Shown here piece by piece: positions 11,420 to 22,600 of a stretch of DNA of 64,000 nt. This DNA comes from Lagopus muta. Taxonomy: Eukaryota > Chordata > Aves > Galliformes > Phasianidae. Below the pieces are notes generated by a model. The model did not search any database. It worked only from the letters and a program-made list of their open reading frames with translations, and had not been told where the DNA came from. A program made the translations under genes and the position numbers. The stretch is taken from the NCBI RefSeq assembly GCF_023343835.1, contig NC_064472.1, positions 8,919,469 to 8,983,468 on the forward strand, read 5' to 3'. Numbering within the stretch: position 1 is the first letter of the stretch; every line of letters starts with the position of its first letter.

Positions 11420-12645
11420 CATAGAATCGTACAATCACAGAATTATAGAATCGCTCAGGTTGGAAAAGACCTTAAAGATCATCAAGTCCAACCAGCACAT
11501 AACCGTGCTACCCTACCTCTAACAATCCTCTGCTAAATCATGTCCCTGAGCACCACATCCAAACAGCTTTTAAACACATCCAGGGATGGTGACTCAACCA
11601 CCTCCCTGGGGAGCCTATTCCAGTGCCTAACAACCCTTTCTGCAAAGAAGTGTTTCCTGATATCCAAACTAAATCTCCCCTGGCACAACTTGAGGCCATT
11701 TCCTCTCCTCCTGTCACCTGTCACCAGTGAGAAGACACCAACCCCACTCTCACTGAAAGCATCTTTCAGATATTGGAAGAGAGCAATAAGGTCTCCCCTC
11801 AGCCTCCTCCAGACCAAACAGCCCCAGTTCCTTCAGTCTCTCCTCATAGGGCACATTCTCCAAGCCCTTCACCAGCCTTGTTGCCCTTTTTTGGACCTGC
11901 TCCAGCACCTCCATGTCCTTTCTGTACTGAGGTGCCCAAAACTGAACACAGCCCTTGAGGTGAGGCCTCGCCAGTGCCAAGTACAGGGGCAGGATGACTT
12001 CCCTAGTCCTGCTCACCACCACTCCTCATACAAGCCAGGATGCCACTGGCCTTCTTGGCCACCTGGGCACACTGCTGGCTCATGTTCAACCAACTGCCCA
12101 TCAGTACCCCAAGGTCCCTTTCTGTCAGGCAGCTTTCCAGCCACCCCTCCCTGAGTCTGTAGGGTTGCCTGGGGCTGTGACTAAACTGCCCCTGAGCTGT
12201 GACTAAATTGCAGGCCTTGACACTTGACCCTATTGAAACTACAGTTTACATTGGCCCATCGATCCAGTCTATCCAGGTCCCTCTGTAGTGCCTTTCTCCC
12301 CTCAGGCAGATCAACACTCCCTCCCAACATGGTGTCACCTGCAAACTTACTGAGGGTGCATTCAGTCCCCTGATCAGGATCCTTAACAAAGATGTTAAAT
12401 AGGAGTGGACCCACACTGAGCTCTGGGGGATGCCACTCATGACCAGCCAAAAACTGGATTTAACTCCACTGACCACAACTCTTTGGACCTGGCCATCCAG
12501 CCAGTGTTTGACCCAGTGGAGCGTATGCTCACCCAAACCATGGACAGCCAGCTTCTCCATGAGGATGTGGGGGACAGTGTCAAAGGCTTTACTGAAGTCC
12601 TGGTACCACATCGACAGCCTTACTTTCATCCACTAAGCTGAGAGC
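11420..12645 (-). repeat. CR1 LINE with reverse-transcriptase remnant
   Basis: The 3' terminus is near 11420 (ATAGAATCGTACAATCACAG). Read on the minus strand, coding remnants include [17 protein letters not shown] (near 12600-12550), the reverse-transcriptase segment before the catalytic motif. Later comes [12 protein letters not shown] (near 12350-12315), corresponding to CR1 FADDTKL with the catalytic motif changed. Several frame changes show it is dead. It is 5'-truncated within the reverse transcriptase. Confidence 0.92.
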
Positions 12646-12811
12646 ATGGGACTGCTTTGTCACCAGAGAGACCCGGGGTGGTTAATCCAGGCCCGTCTTT
12701 TAGGTCAAAGCCATCTGCTAATAGGAAGTACTTCATCAGCATTGCCAGCAATGCCAGTGATGGCTGCAGTTTGAGAGCAAAGCTATGCCATGAAAAAGCT
12801 TTGTCCTTCTA

Positions 12812-13361
12812 TAGGACTGCTCTGAAAGCAATGCCTCCTATTTTATTCTGTTGACCTGCAATATCATAGGCTGATGTTGATGGTATGGCCGTGGAGGCTG
12901 AACTTTCCCAACAGTATCCTGTTACATTTTGTTGCCATGTGACAGATGGCAGCAGAGGCAGCAGTTTGATAAAATGTTGTCTGACACGGGAGTGTGTATG
13001 AAGAAAAGATGTGTCACTGAATTCCTTCCTGCAGAAACAATTGCATTCACTGACATTCATCAACACTTGCTGAACATTTATGGAGAACAAACAGCACATG
13101 TGAGCTGGTAGGTGGTGTGTTTCAGCAGTGGGTGACGGTGGCAGTGTGTCACCTCTGCTCATACAGATAGTTACGAAAGCAGCATGCAGGCTCTTGTTCA
13201 CTGCTAGTGAAGATGCACAGTTAATAGTGGTTGCTGTTTTGAAAACACGGTGTTTTGTAGCTAAGAATTTGCTCTATCAGACAGTGTTATTGTGCTCTTT
13301 GTATCTGTTGTAGATTCTATGGAAATAAACAGGAGATATTGCTTTTGGAGAAACCTCCATA
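12812..13361 (+). mobile_element. Internally deleted mariner (Galluhop-like) DNA transposon
   Basis: The element is about 550 bases and is flanked by TA. The left end GGACTGCTCTGAAAGCAAT and the right end (reverse complement TGGAGGTTTCTCCAAAAGCA) are matching terminal inverted repeats; the similarity continues through CTCCTRTTTTATT-like sequence. Inside, the plus strand at about 13000-13110 reads KKRCVTEFLPAE and HQHLLNIYGEQT. This resembles the helix-turn-helix start of mariner transposases. Full-length relatives are about 1.2-1.3 kb, so over half is deleted, including any catalytic DDD region. The family name is from memory. Confidence 0.75.
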
Positions 13362-14567
13362 GATATGTTATTGCAGGGAGCTTTATGCGGCCACCAGAAA
13401 GGAGTTATAGGATGACTTGGGGATCCAGCAACATTCGTAGCCCCTAAAACTTCCCTGCAGAAGCTGAGCAAAGTGCTTGAATGGGGAGAACAGGCTGAGA
13501 CCCAGAGCTCTGCCTTTCTTCCCAAAGATCGATAGCTGGGCTGTGGAAGAAGCATCTTCAGAGGAGAAAAGCTGCACTTTGTTCCACAAAGGCAACAATT
13601 AGAAACTGCTTCGTTAGCAGAAGTGGCTGGGGGCTGCAGCAGAGCCTGGAGGCTGTGAACACCGTGCTGGTCTGCTTTTAGAGAGGAACAGCTCTACTGC
13701 AGCCTATGCCCAGCAGGATGGATGATGCCCATGAATGCCCAAACCCGTGTGCTAGATCAAAGAAGATAATCCACCCCAAGAAAGTGAGAAATACAGACTG
13801 GGGCTCAGGCACTGGGGCTTTGGGGTCAGAGGACAAGCCTGAAGCCACTGGCTGCCCACAGTCTTCTATGATGCATAGTAAATCACCCCCAGTTTGAGTC
13901 TCGGAGGCTGCCAGGAGAGTTCTTTCCCCATTCCCATCCACACCCCTATCCTCATCCCTGTCCCTGCAGTTACACAGTGGTGGTACGGCCACCTGCCTCC
14001 ATTCTGCTGCTGAAGCTGGATCCAGCACTCCTCCTGCTAGGCTGGATCGCCTCTGCACCCCCCTCCCACACCTCCACCTCCTCTCTCCTGCTCAATTATG
14101 TTCCCTGTGGGATGCAGGAAGTGGCATCGATCAGGGCTGGTTACTCAGGTGACAGCAGCTGTGTCCCTGAGCCCCCCAGGGAGAGCGACATTGCACATCA
14201 CCCCCTGAGCTGTGTAACAAGGGAGGATGCTGGCCCACCTGTACACTCGTGATCCCCTGGGGCCTTGGCACTCGATGTGCTATAGCCGGCACGGCTCAGC
14301 AGTGACAAGGGACACAAGACCCCAATTAAGGCTGCATCGATTTCACTCCAGCCCCGCTTGGCAAGCTATGCTGGGGTTACGGGAGTTCTGTCAGGTCTGA
14401 GCTGTCTCACACCCGTGCAGCGCTGGCACTCACATCCCAGCACCCAGCACAAACTCCCTGGGTGCCCCTTGCGCTATGGGATACATGCTGGCACATGGAC
14501 ACAGACACACAGGCACACAAATCTAGCCACTCACACTCATGATCCTTGCATCTTCACATCCGGCTAT
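13362..14567. other. Unannotated intergenic sequence
   Basis: No exon with supporting splice sites, no recognised repeat and no RNA gene is seen. Open frames here lack family resemblance and codon-like character. Confidence 0.4.
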
Positions 14568-14625
14568 TGGACTCGATGATCATCTCGAGTCCTTTCCAAC
14601 TCGGGACAAGTTATGATTCTGTGCA
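14565..14625 (+). repeat. CR1 LINE 3' tail
   Basis: A short CR1 end in plus orientation: GGACTCGATGATCATCTCGA, then CCTTTCCAACTCGGGAC, ending in ATGATTCTGTG. Confidence 0.8.
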
Positions 14626-15439
14626 GCCCGTCTGGTCACACTCATACCGGGGCCAGCACTACCGCACTCTGTTGGCTTCCCTGCACAGCCTCTGTGTCCC
14701 CCACTTACGTCCTCCCCACGAGCCCTGCTCCCCCGCGCTGCAGCACCATGGACAGCGCCAGAGGCAGCCGGGGGCGTCCCAAGGGGGCTGGCGGTCCCAT
14801 GAACGAGGGTGTCCTCAGATGATGACCCCACTGCCATCTTCCATATAGGAGGTATGGCTGTCCCCGTGGGCACCAGGGACCTAGCTGCACCGGTGCTGGG
14901 GGCTCTGTTCCCGTGGCTGCTGTTCGGGACTCACTATTGGAACCCTGAGTCTGCGGGTTGGTGTTGATACGGGTGCTGGAGGCTTGTGCTCAGGATTGCC
15001 ATCCGACAAGCTGTTTTTGTTCACACTTTACCCTCTACACCCCATAACACACAGGCCTGTGACCACCTGTGTGTGTACCTGTGCCTCCAGGCTGGTCATT
15101 CTCAGGCTGCAACCCTGCAGCAATTACCCAAACAGCTTCTAACCATATCCCCACATGGCACAGGGATCTCCCATCCATGGTTAGGCTGTGTGAGGCCTCA
15201 TAGCCCTCAGCGACACTTGGTTTGTTGCCCATCCTGCTCTGTGCATGACAAGGCACCAAGTTGCATTCCAGAACCCAAGGAGTGGGAACAGTCCTGGGGT
15301 AGAGGCAACAACAACATGGGCTGTGAAGCCTTGGCCATCACAGATGCCACCCCATATGTCACAGGCGTACTGAACCTGTGAGCTATTCCCATCCCAACCA
15401 CCGACGCTTGCAGTATCCCCAGTGTCACCCTCAGCTCCA
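14626..15439. other. Unannotated sequence between CR1 tail and ARID3C 3' end
   Basis: Moderately GC-rich sequence. No recognisable coding region, repeat family or RNA gene was seen. Confidence 0.35.
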
Positions 15440-15459
15440 GATTGGTTCAGTTCAGTTCC

Positions 15460-15465
15460 TTTAAT
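15460..15465 (-). terminator. Candidate ATTAAA poly(A) signal for ARID3C
   Basis: On the minus strand GTCTATTAAAGGAACTGAAC places the variant signal ATTAAA about 1.2 kb below the ARID3C stop codon. No AATAAA is seen nearer. If used, the 3' UTR is about 1.2 kb and contains the minisatellite at 15.98-16.4 kb. Confidence 0.45.
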
Positions 15466-15787
15466 AGACACACAGCCACACTGCGGTGGGGGTGGCATAA
15501 GCAGCACCGAACCCCCACTGAGGTAGAGGCGAGCGTTGCCTCGCGCTCATTTGCTTTGGCTCCCAAGGGTGTGGGTGGGTGCAGAAGCCATTCCCTCCCC
15601 CCCTGCCCCAACGAGGTAGTTCAGGGCCCCCCATCTCCTTGTCCCCAGATGGGGACCTCAGCATCTGTGTCTTTGGTGGGAGGTACTGCTGGGTAACCCT
15701 GTTCTGCCCCCAGCAAGCCCTTCCCAGTGCATTAACCCCACCCGCTGGCATTAGTCCCCCCCACAGACCTAACCCAATAGGCCCCAC

Positions 15788-15812
15788 CCCCATTCTCAGC
15801 TCCCCCCCCCCC
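15788..15812. repeat. Homopolymer C tract
   Basis: A run of about 14 C residues (on plus) at roughly 15800-15815, within a GC-rich segment that would belong to the ARID3C 3' UTR. Confidence 0.6.
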
Positions 15813-15979
15813 CCCCACCAGTCCCACTAGTATCCCCAGTGTGTGCCTCCCAGCGCAACCCCCCCCCACGAGCTGGGGGCTTGAGGTGTCCCCAGCGCTG
15901 GGTGCCACTGCCCTCGGGTGACCCCGGGGGTGTCACAGGGTGGGGCAGTGTGGGGGGAGTGAGAGGGAGGGCGGCAGCA

Positions 15980-16400
15980 ACTGTTCTGAGTGTGTGTGGA
16001 GGGTGTATAGTACATATGAGGAATGTGTAGGGGACACAGTGTGCATCAAGGGAGTGGACAGGGGTCAGTGTAGGGTGTGTATTGGTGATGCTGTGTGTGG
16101 GAGATGCCAGCATGTGTAAGGAGCACAGTGTGCAAAGAGATGTGTATAAGGAAAGCAGTGTGTCAGACAGCATTGCAATGTGGAGGGGACAGTGTATGCA
16201 CCAAGGTGTGTATAGGGGCTGCAATGCATACACTTGAGGTGTGTAGGGGCTGCAGTGAGTGCATCAAGGTCACTACAGAGGATACAGAATGTGCAGAGGT
16301 GTGTACAGGGGATGCAAAGTGAGCAACAAGGTGTACGGTCTGTAGCATCCGAGGTATACAATGTGGCTGCAGTGAGTATTGAGGCAAGTATGTGGAATGC
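15980..16400. repeat. Degenerate GTGTGTA/GGGGCTGCAGTG minisatellite
   Basis: Loose units of roughly 30-36 bases recur, built on GTGTGTATAGGGGCTGCA and GTGTGCATCAAGG. The copies are strongly diverged. It lies in the presumed ARID3C 3' UTR, where in minus sense it is rich in ACACAC and CTGCAGCC. Confidence 0.6.
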
Positions 16401-16684
16401 AGAGACTGCATCAAGGGAATGCAGTCTGCAGGGTGCTGGGGTTCCAGGCCAGCAGGAGTTGCATGGGTGTCACAGAAGATGCATGTTTTGGGGGTCCACA
16501 TGGGTGAGGGGTAGTTGCACACCTATGGGTGAGGGATGAAAGGGCTCCCATGGTTACTTGCTGCACTGCCACAGCCCCACACTGCTACATGATGTTCCCC
16601 CAGGCCCTCCTGGGCACATCCCTTTCTGACTGGGCACATCCTTGCCCCGTGTTTGGGAGTGCAGCTCTTTGAGGAGCACTGCCC

Positions 16685-19600
16685 CTAAGGCGCAGTGCCA
16701 GTAGGAGTGTGGCTTTGTGAGGGGGCTGGTGGCAGTGGGTTCGGGGTGGCCGCAGGGTTTGGCCCACTTTGGGTGCCCCCTCCACCAGGTGCCAAGAGGC
16801 CTGCAGGACGGCGGGCAAACAGGACACCTGGGGAGTGAGAGAAAAGGGGTTACGGGAAGGGAACAGCACCTCAGGGAGCAGCAACCCCACATCACTCTTA
16901 GTGACACCCCTATCCTCATGCTCCCTTACACAGCTATCAGGGTGGCCAGAATCCTTTGGTTCGTGGCTGTGCACACTCACGAGCCCTGACCTTTGTGGTT
17001 TGTTAAGTATTTATGTGCTTAAGGAAAAGCCATCTGCCTTAATTGGGGTGTCTCAGCAGGACAGTCTTGGGCAGAGTGACCTGCTTAGCCAGCATGGGAG
17101 CTGTATCATCATGCAGGGAGGGCTCCTGTACCCCATAGAGTGCTGTCAGTGAGACAGGTGCTTGAGCATCCCCTCCGGGGCACCTGCATCCTCTTCACCA
17201 CCCCACATTGTTCTTTCTGAACCCTTCCATAGGGGGTCTCCAAACCCTAAATTCCAAATCCCATGGTGAGGATGACCAGAAGCCTTTTAGTACCACTCAG
17301 ACCAACATCTATCCATCCCCCTCTTCGGGCATTCACTGCCAGCCCCTGCAGACTTTGACAGCTACCAGGTGCACCACCCCCCTTCTCTGCCTGCTCCCTC
17401 TCTCCACCCCCTGCCACTTCGTTACAATGGATTTTATAGTAAAGACATCAGATTGAAGGAAGGACTTGCTGGCCAGGCAGTGGCTATAAGTTATTGGATT
17501 TCCTGGCCGCAATTACACAGGCCAAGCGGCCCTTCTATTTACCTGTGTAGACAACTCCATTTATTTCTATTGACATGTTGATACTGCTAATGCCGTTGGT
17601 GGACAGGTTCAATGCGGTCTCCTGTCTGTCATCTGGGGAAAGGAAATACCAATATAAGTACGAAGCGAAAGAGAAGCTGGATGGAGCCTTCTGGAGAAGG
17701 GCTCTGTTCTGCCTGTGCATCCTTGCTCTGCCCAGTGTCCCCCGTGTGCCAGGGGATGGGGTGACCATGCTGGGAGCTGGAGTGCTACCTCGGTTGGAGA
17801 CTTTGATGTTCATGGGAAACTGGGAGGCTACAGCCAGGAGGTTGTGCTGCAGGGCGTGCTGCATCAGCCGCTGCTGCTCCTCTACCGTCAGGGCCACCTT
17901 CTTCTCCGGGGGCTCACCAGTCTCCAGCTTGTCCCGCAACTGCTCCAGCACTGCTGCCTGCGAGGCTGCAGCCACTTGGGCTGCTGTGAGGTGGTGGCTG
18001 GACAGCCCCACTGGGATGGCGATGCGCCCAGGCACTGTGCCATCCTCTGCAACAACAGTGAGAGGTCAGCTGGACTCCCCCACTCCACCCCATCACAGAA
18101 TCTTCTCCACAGGGTTGGGTGGGCTCAGAGATGGAGAGCATCCCCAGAGGTAGAGACACACTCCTCACCCACCTTTCTTCACACCGTGCACTTGGCTGAT
18201 CTGGCTGCAGCTATGGGTGGAGATGCTGAGACCTGGCAGGGGCATTTTGGGGGAACCCAGCAGGGTTGGGGTGCCAGCGGGAGAGTAGTTGAAGAGTGTG
18301 GTGCCAAATGTCTGCCTCCGCCCCTCCCGCCGATTGCTGTCGATGGCAGCCTGAAGCTCCCCAGGTGAGCTGAGAGCCCGCTTCTCACATTCATAGGGGT
18401 ACAGATACTTCATGTATCTGTTGGGAATAGAGCTGGCATCAACTTTCTGCTGAGCAGTGCTAGGCAGGAATGGAGCCCTCCTTCCCCTATGGGACACCCC
18501 ATGCTCTCACTGTGTGCGCAGGGTGAAGGCAGCACTGGTGATGGAGGTAGGTAGGTTGAGGCCCTTGGTGATCTCACGCCAGATCTTCTTGTTGATGACC
18601 TCCACCAGGCCGCCCTTGTCTGTCACCAGCCGATACAGCGTGTAGAGGTCCAGCACTTGCTTGGCCATGATGGGGATACGGTTCACAGGCGTCCCTTCCA
18701 GTGAGCACAGAGGGAAAGAGAAAAGAAGCACGAGATGAGCTTACATCCATTCCCTTGGGGACATGGCCCCCATGGGTACCAACTCTCAGCACCGCAGCTC
18801 CTCCAGAACCAATCACAACAGTCTCCCTGCAAAACTCCTGCAGCTTCCTGTACAGCATCTGCAAATTTCTCAGAGCATCCTAAGAGGCTTCGTCTTAACA
18901 CTGAGCCTTGGGGCACAAGTACCAGGGGTCTCTGCTCCCCATAGGGACACTGTTCACCAGGACTCTGCAAGCCCAGCACAGATCAGCATGGTCCTCCAAA
19001 GCCATCAGGTCTGGCTACAACCATCTACACAGGCATGGTGGCAGTGACTCGAGGCAAAGGAGGGATGAGCATCCTGTCCTGTCCCATCCTGTCCCATCCC
19101 ATCCCATATTTATTCCCTGGCAGGCTGTGGGCAGTATTGGAAAGCCATCCATTCTGCAGTGGAGGCTGTCACGGCTGTGCTTTGCCCCTCAAACGAAGCC
19201 GTCACTCACCGCCATCCTCCAGCATCCCTAATTTATGGCCCCGATATTGGCTTGGCTTCTTCGCATAAGCCTGAAAAATGAGCTCTTTTTATTCCTTTAC
19301 TGAGTTCATTTAACTTTTCCTTTTTTTCTTCCTTTTTTTTTTTTTTTTTCCTTTGTGTTGTTTGCCAGGTTGGGAAGGGGTACTTTTTAATCCTGGGAAA
19401 AGGGTTAAGATTGACCTGATATCCACCCATGGTTTTTCATCAGCCCTACCCAGCACAGCCCTATTACTGATCTGGGGGCTCCCCATCACCCCAGAAGCTA
19501 TGAATGCAGTGTATCCAATCAATGCCCTCTAGACTTCTTCTTTCCCCCCCTCCCTGACTAATGAAAGCAGATGCCATTAATCTTGGGGCTGTGCAGCGCT

Positions 19601-22600
19601 GACGGCCAGTGCCCATCCCACTGACAAAGGGACCTGTCTGTGTCCCTGCAGAGTGATGGCCCTGGTTCTGGCTGGGGTGCATGGCACAAAAGCTTAAGGA
19701 GGTGGTAGGGCCATTGTGCTGCTGCAATTAGTTCCTCAATTGATTAATGGTGCTCTGTTATCAGCAGGGCCCTTGCTGTGGGAGGGGGCAAATGCAAGGG
19801 ATGTGCAGCCGCCTCCTGAGGCTCACTGTCCCTTCCCAACCCGTTGCCACCCTGGGGATGTCCCTTCTGCGGACATCTGTGGATGCCCATGGGATATGAG
19901 TACCCACTCTCTGAACCACAAAATACCCAGCACCCCCCAGGGTCACCCTGTGATGCCCTCCACCCTGGGGAGGGGAAGGGAGTGGAACAGGGGAGCATCT
20001 GGCTCCCTCCCTCCTCCTTGCACCACCAGGCGCTCACTTAATTAGCCTGGGCCCCAATAGCAAGAGAGTTAATTAGCTCTGGAGAGAGAGATAATGAAGC
20101 CGCCAAGCAGCCCATGAATCTTGTGGCTGAGGGATGCTGGGGGGTGGAGGGGCAGAGGGGACAGTGCCAGTGCTCCCCCAGCTCCCTCCCACCTGCCCCA
20201 CAGCTAGGGTCACGCAGTGCCCAGGGGGCAGCACCTAGATCTCCCTCCGCTTCCAGACCCATGGCCCTGAAAAGAGTTTGTGGTGGGGACTCAGCATCAC
20301 CAAGAGTTGGGTGCTGCTGCCGACGGGTGAGCACCCACTCTCCCTGATGACCCCTAAGGCAGATCTGGGTCTGACTGCCCCTCTCTGCCCTGCACAAAAC
20401 TACATCCAAGCCTTTCCCGTCCCACCCCCACTTCAGCTTTCCCCCATTAATTAGCTCGGCATTAACCTCTGCCTGGGGTTTACTGGCTATCGAGCGGCAT
20501 GTTCATTAATCCACACACTGGCAAAAGGCTCTAATTAATACAGCCAGCCGCACGCCCACATTCGGCAACTTTTAATTGTTGCGGACCTGGATGGTGAGGG
20601 CGAAGGTTAAAGCATTTATCGAGTCCCCAGGAGCTGGCTCGTCCCTGTACCGATAGCAAAGATTTCCGATGGTCTGGGTGGGCTGCAGGGCTTTAACCCT
20701 TGGGCACCCGGTGCTGCTCCCACAGCCCTGGGGCAGTGCTCATGTATGGCCACGATGACCCACAAATGCTAACGGGGATCGCTAATGGGCACTGCTAGCA
20801 GGTCTTGCTAATGGGCATCTCTGCTGGGTATCACCAATGGACACTGGTGGCATCGTTATTGGGCATCGTTATTGGGCACCTCCACTGGACATCGCCAGTG
20901 GGCACTGCTAACAGGTACTGTCAGCAGGGATCCCTGTTAGCCATCACTGATGACTATAATTGATGGCTTTTTCTAATAGATATTGCCCAAGGGCACTACT
21001 GACTGGCACCACTGCTGCACATTCCTGCTGGTTGTTGTTAAGCATCAGCAATGGGCATCACCACCAGCCCAAATTTGGGGGTCCCTCTGGCTGTCAGCAA
21101 CCCAAGATGGGTTGGATAAGGGGACAAACCTGTGAGCATGTGCATGTGTAAATGTGTGTATATAGAACGTGGTGTACAAATCTAAAGGTGCATTCCAGGA
21201 GACACAGGGTATGCAGGAAGAAATGAGCTTGTGTGACAGTGATACACATGAGTCTGTATGTGATCATCTAGCCTCAGGGGCTTGCAGAGACCTGCAGCTG
21301 CTCAGTGCACAAGTGCCTCTCATGAGCTCCCTTTAGCCAGAGTACCCACCCATGCCACAACCTTTACCTCTCTTCTGCATGAAGCTGAAGAGGTCATCCA
21401 GGAATTCTTTGCGCTTCGGATCATCATCCAGTTCATAGAGCTGAGGACAGGGGACAGAGGGGTCAGTGCTGCCAGCACCAAGCAGGGGTCAGCATGAAGG
21501 ATGGATACTCTGATGGCATCACCCATTCCCCGCAGCTCTCTTTGCCCAGGGCTGCTGTAGGCTCCCCAGCACCAGCACCCTGCTCCCTCTGTGCCTCAGT
21601 TTCCCCACCCCAGAGAGCAGCAGGGCAGGATGCACCCATGCTGTGCAGCTCGCCTGATTCCAGCACAGCGCTTTGGTGACCATGACAAATTGGAGCCCGC
21701 CAGATCGATGGCCCAGCAGTAAAAGTCAGAGCACATGAAGGAAAAATTAGCACCAATCGAAGGCGCTATAGACACTGATTCCTCCCAGTGAGCCCAGCAA
21801 GAATTTAAAGCCATTGAAAAGAAACAAAACTCAGCAGTCCAGAATGGATTTCCAAAACATATACAAAGAAATGCAAGCTGGAAAACAAAGTCAGGCACAA
21901 AATAGAGTCGTTTAAAAAACAATTGTGTAGGGAAAGGCCGTTAAAAACCAATAGAAAGGGAGCCCACCCCACCTCCACACAGCACATAATTCACGGGCAG
22001 ATAAAAGGAGTGGGGCTGTGTGGAGGTGTTGGCAACGGGCATGCAGAGATCTGCGGACATGGGGATGGCAGGCACAAGGACACACAGGGATGCAGGGATT
22101 CAAGGACATGGGGACATGAAATTGGGGTTGTGAAGAGATGGGAATGTGATAAGAAAGGGATGTGGGGGCATGAGGACGCGGGGACGCAAAGATGTGCAGA
22201 GGTGAGGACATGGAACAAGGGTCTGCTCTGACTGCCTCAGAGCCCCAGAAGCTCTTGTTTCCCTGCCTGGCTGCCAGCCCACCCCTTCCACCCCTCCCAG
22301 CATGGGAACTCAGGACTAATCCCCACACCAACCACTGCTGCCAGTACAGGGTCATACCCTCCCCAGCGGTCAGCCAGCAGAGTGGTCCCTGCTGCCAGAT
22401 CCATCTCTGCTCCTGCAGCTCTTAGACAGGTGCTACCTCCCAGCATCAGGATCTGTCCTCCACCATTTATTAACCCCTCACCTTTTATCTGTTGTGCAAA
22501 GACATGTTACATCAGGCCAGGAGCAAAGGTCGGCTTTTAAGTGGAGCAAGGAAGAGGGGATACAGTGGGCATCCCACGTGGTTTGGGGATGCTTGGGCTG

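Noticed and set aside
16585-16980. Longer minus-strand frame around the ARID3C last exon (131 codons)
   Set aside because: It is in a different frame from the spliced transcript. The spliced frame continues VVYTG|VLFARRPAG and stops at 16685, as in ARID3 proteins.
17535-18035. A continuous 166-codon minus frame read as one exon through 17.54-18.04 kb
   Set aside because: It reads through the intron between ARID3C exons 5 and 6. The spliced model with GT-AG sites and matching phases fits the family better.
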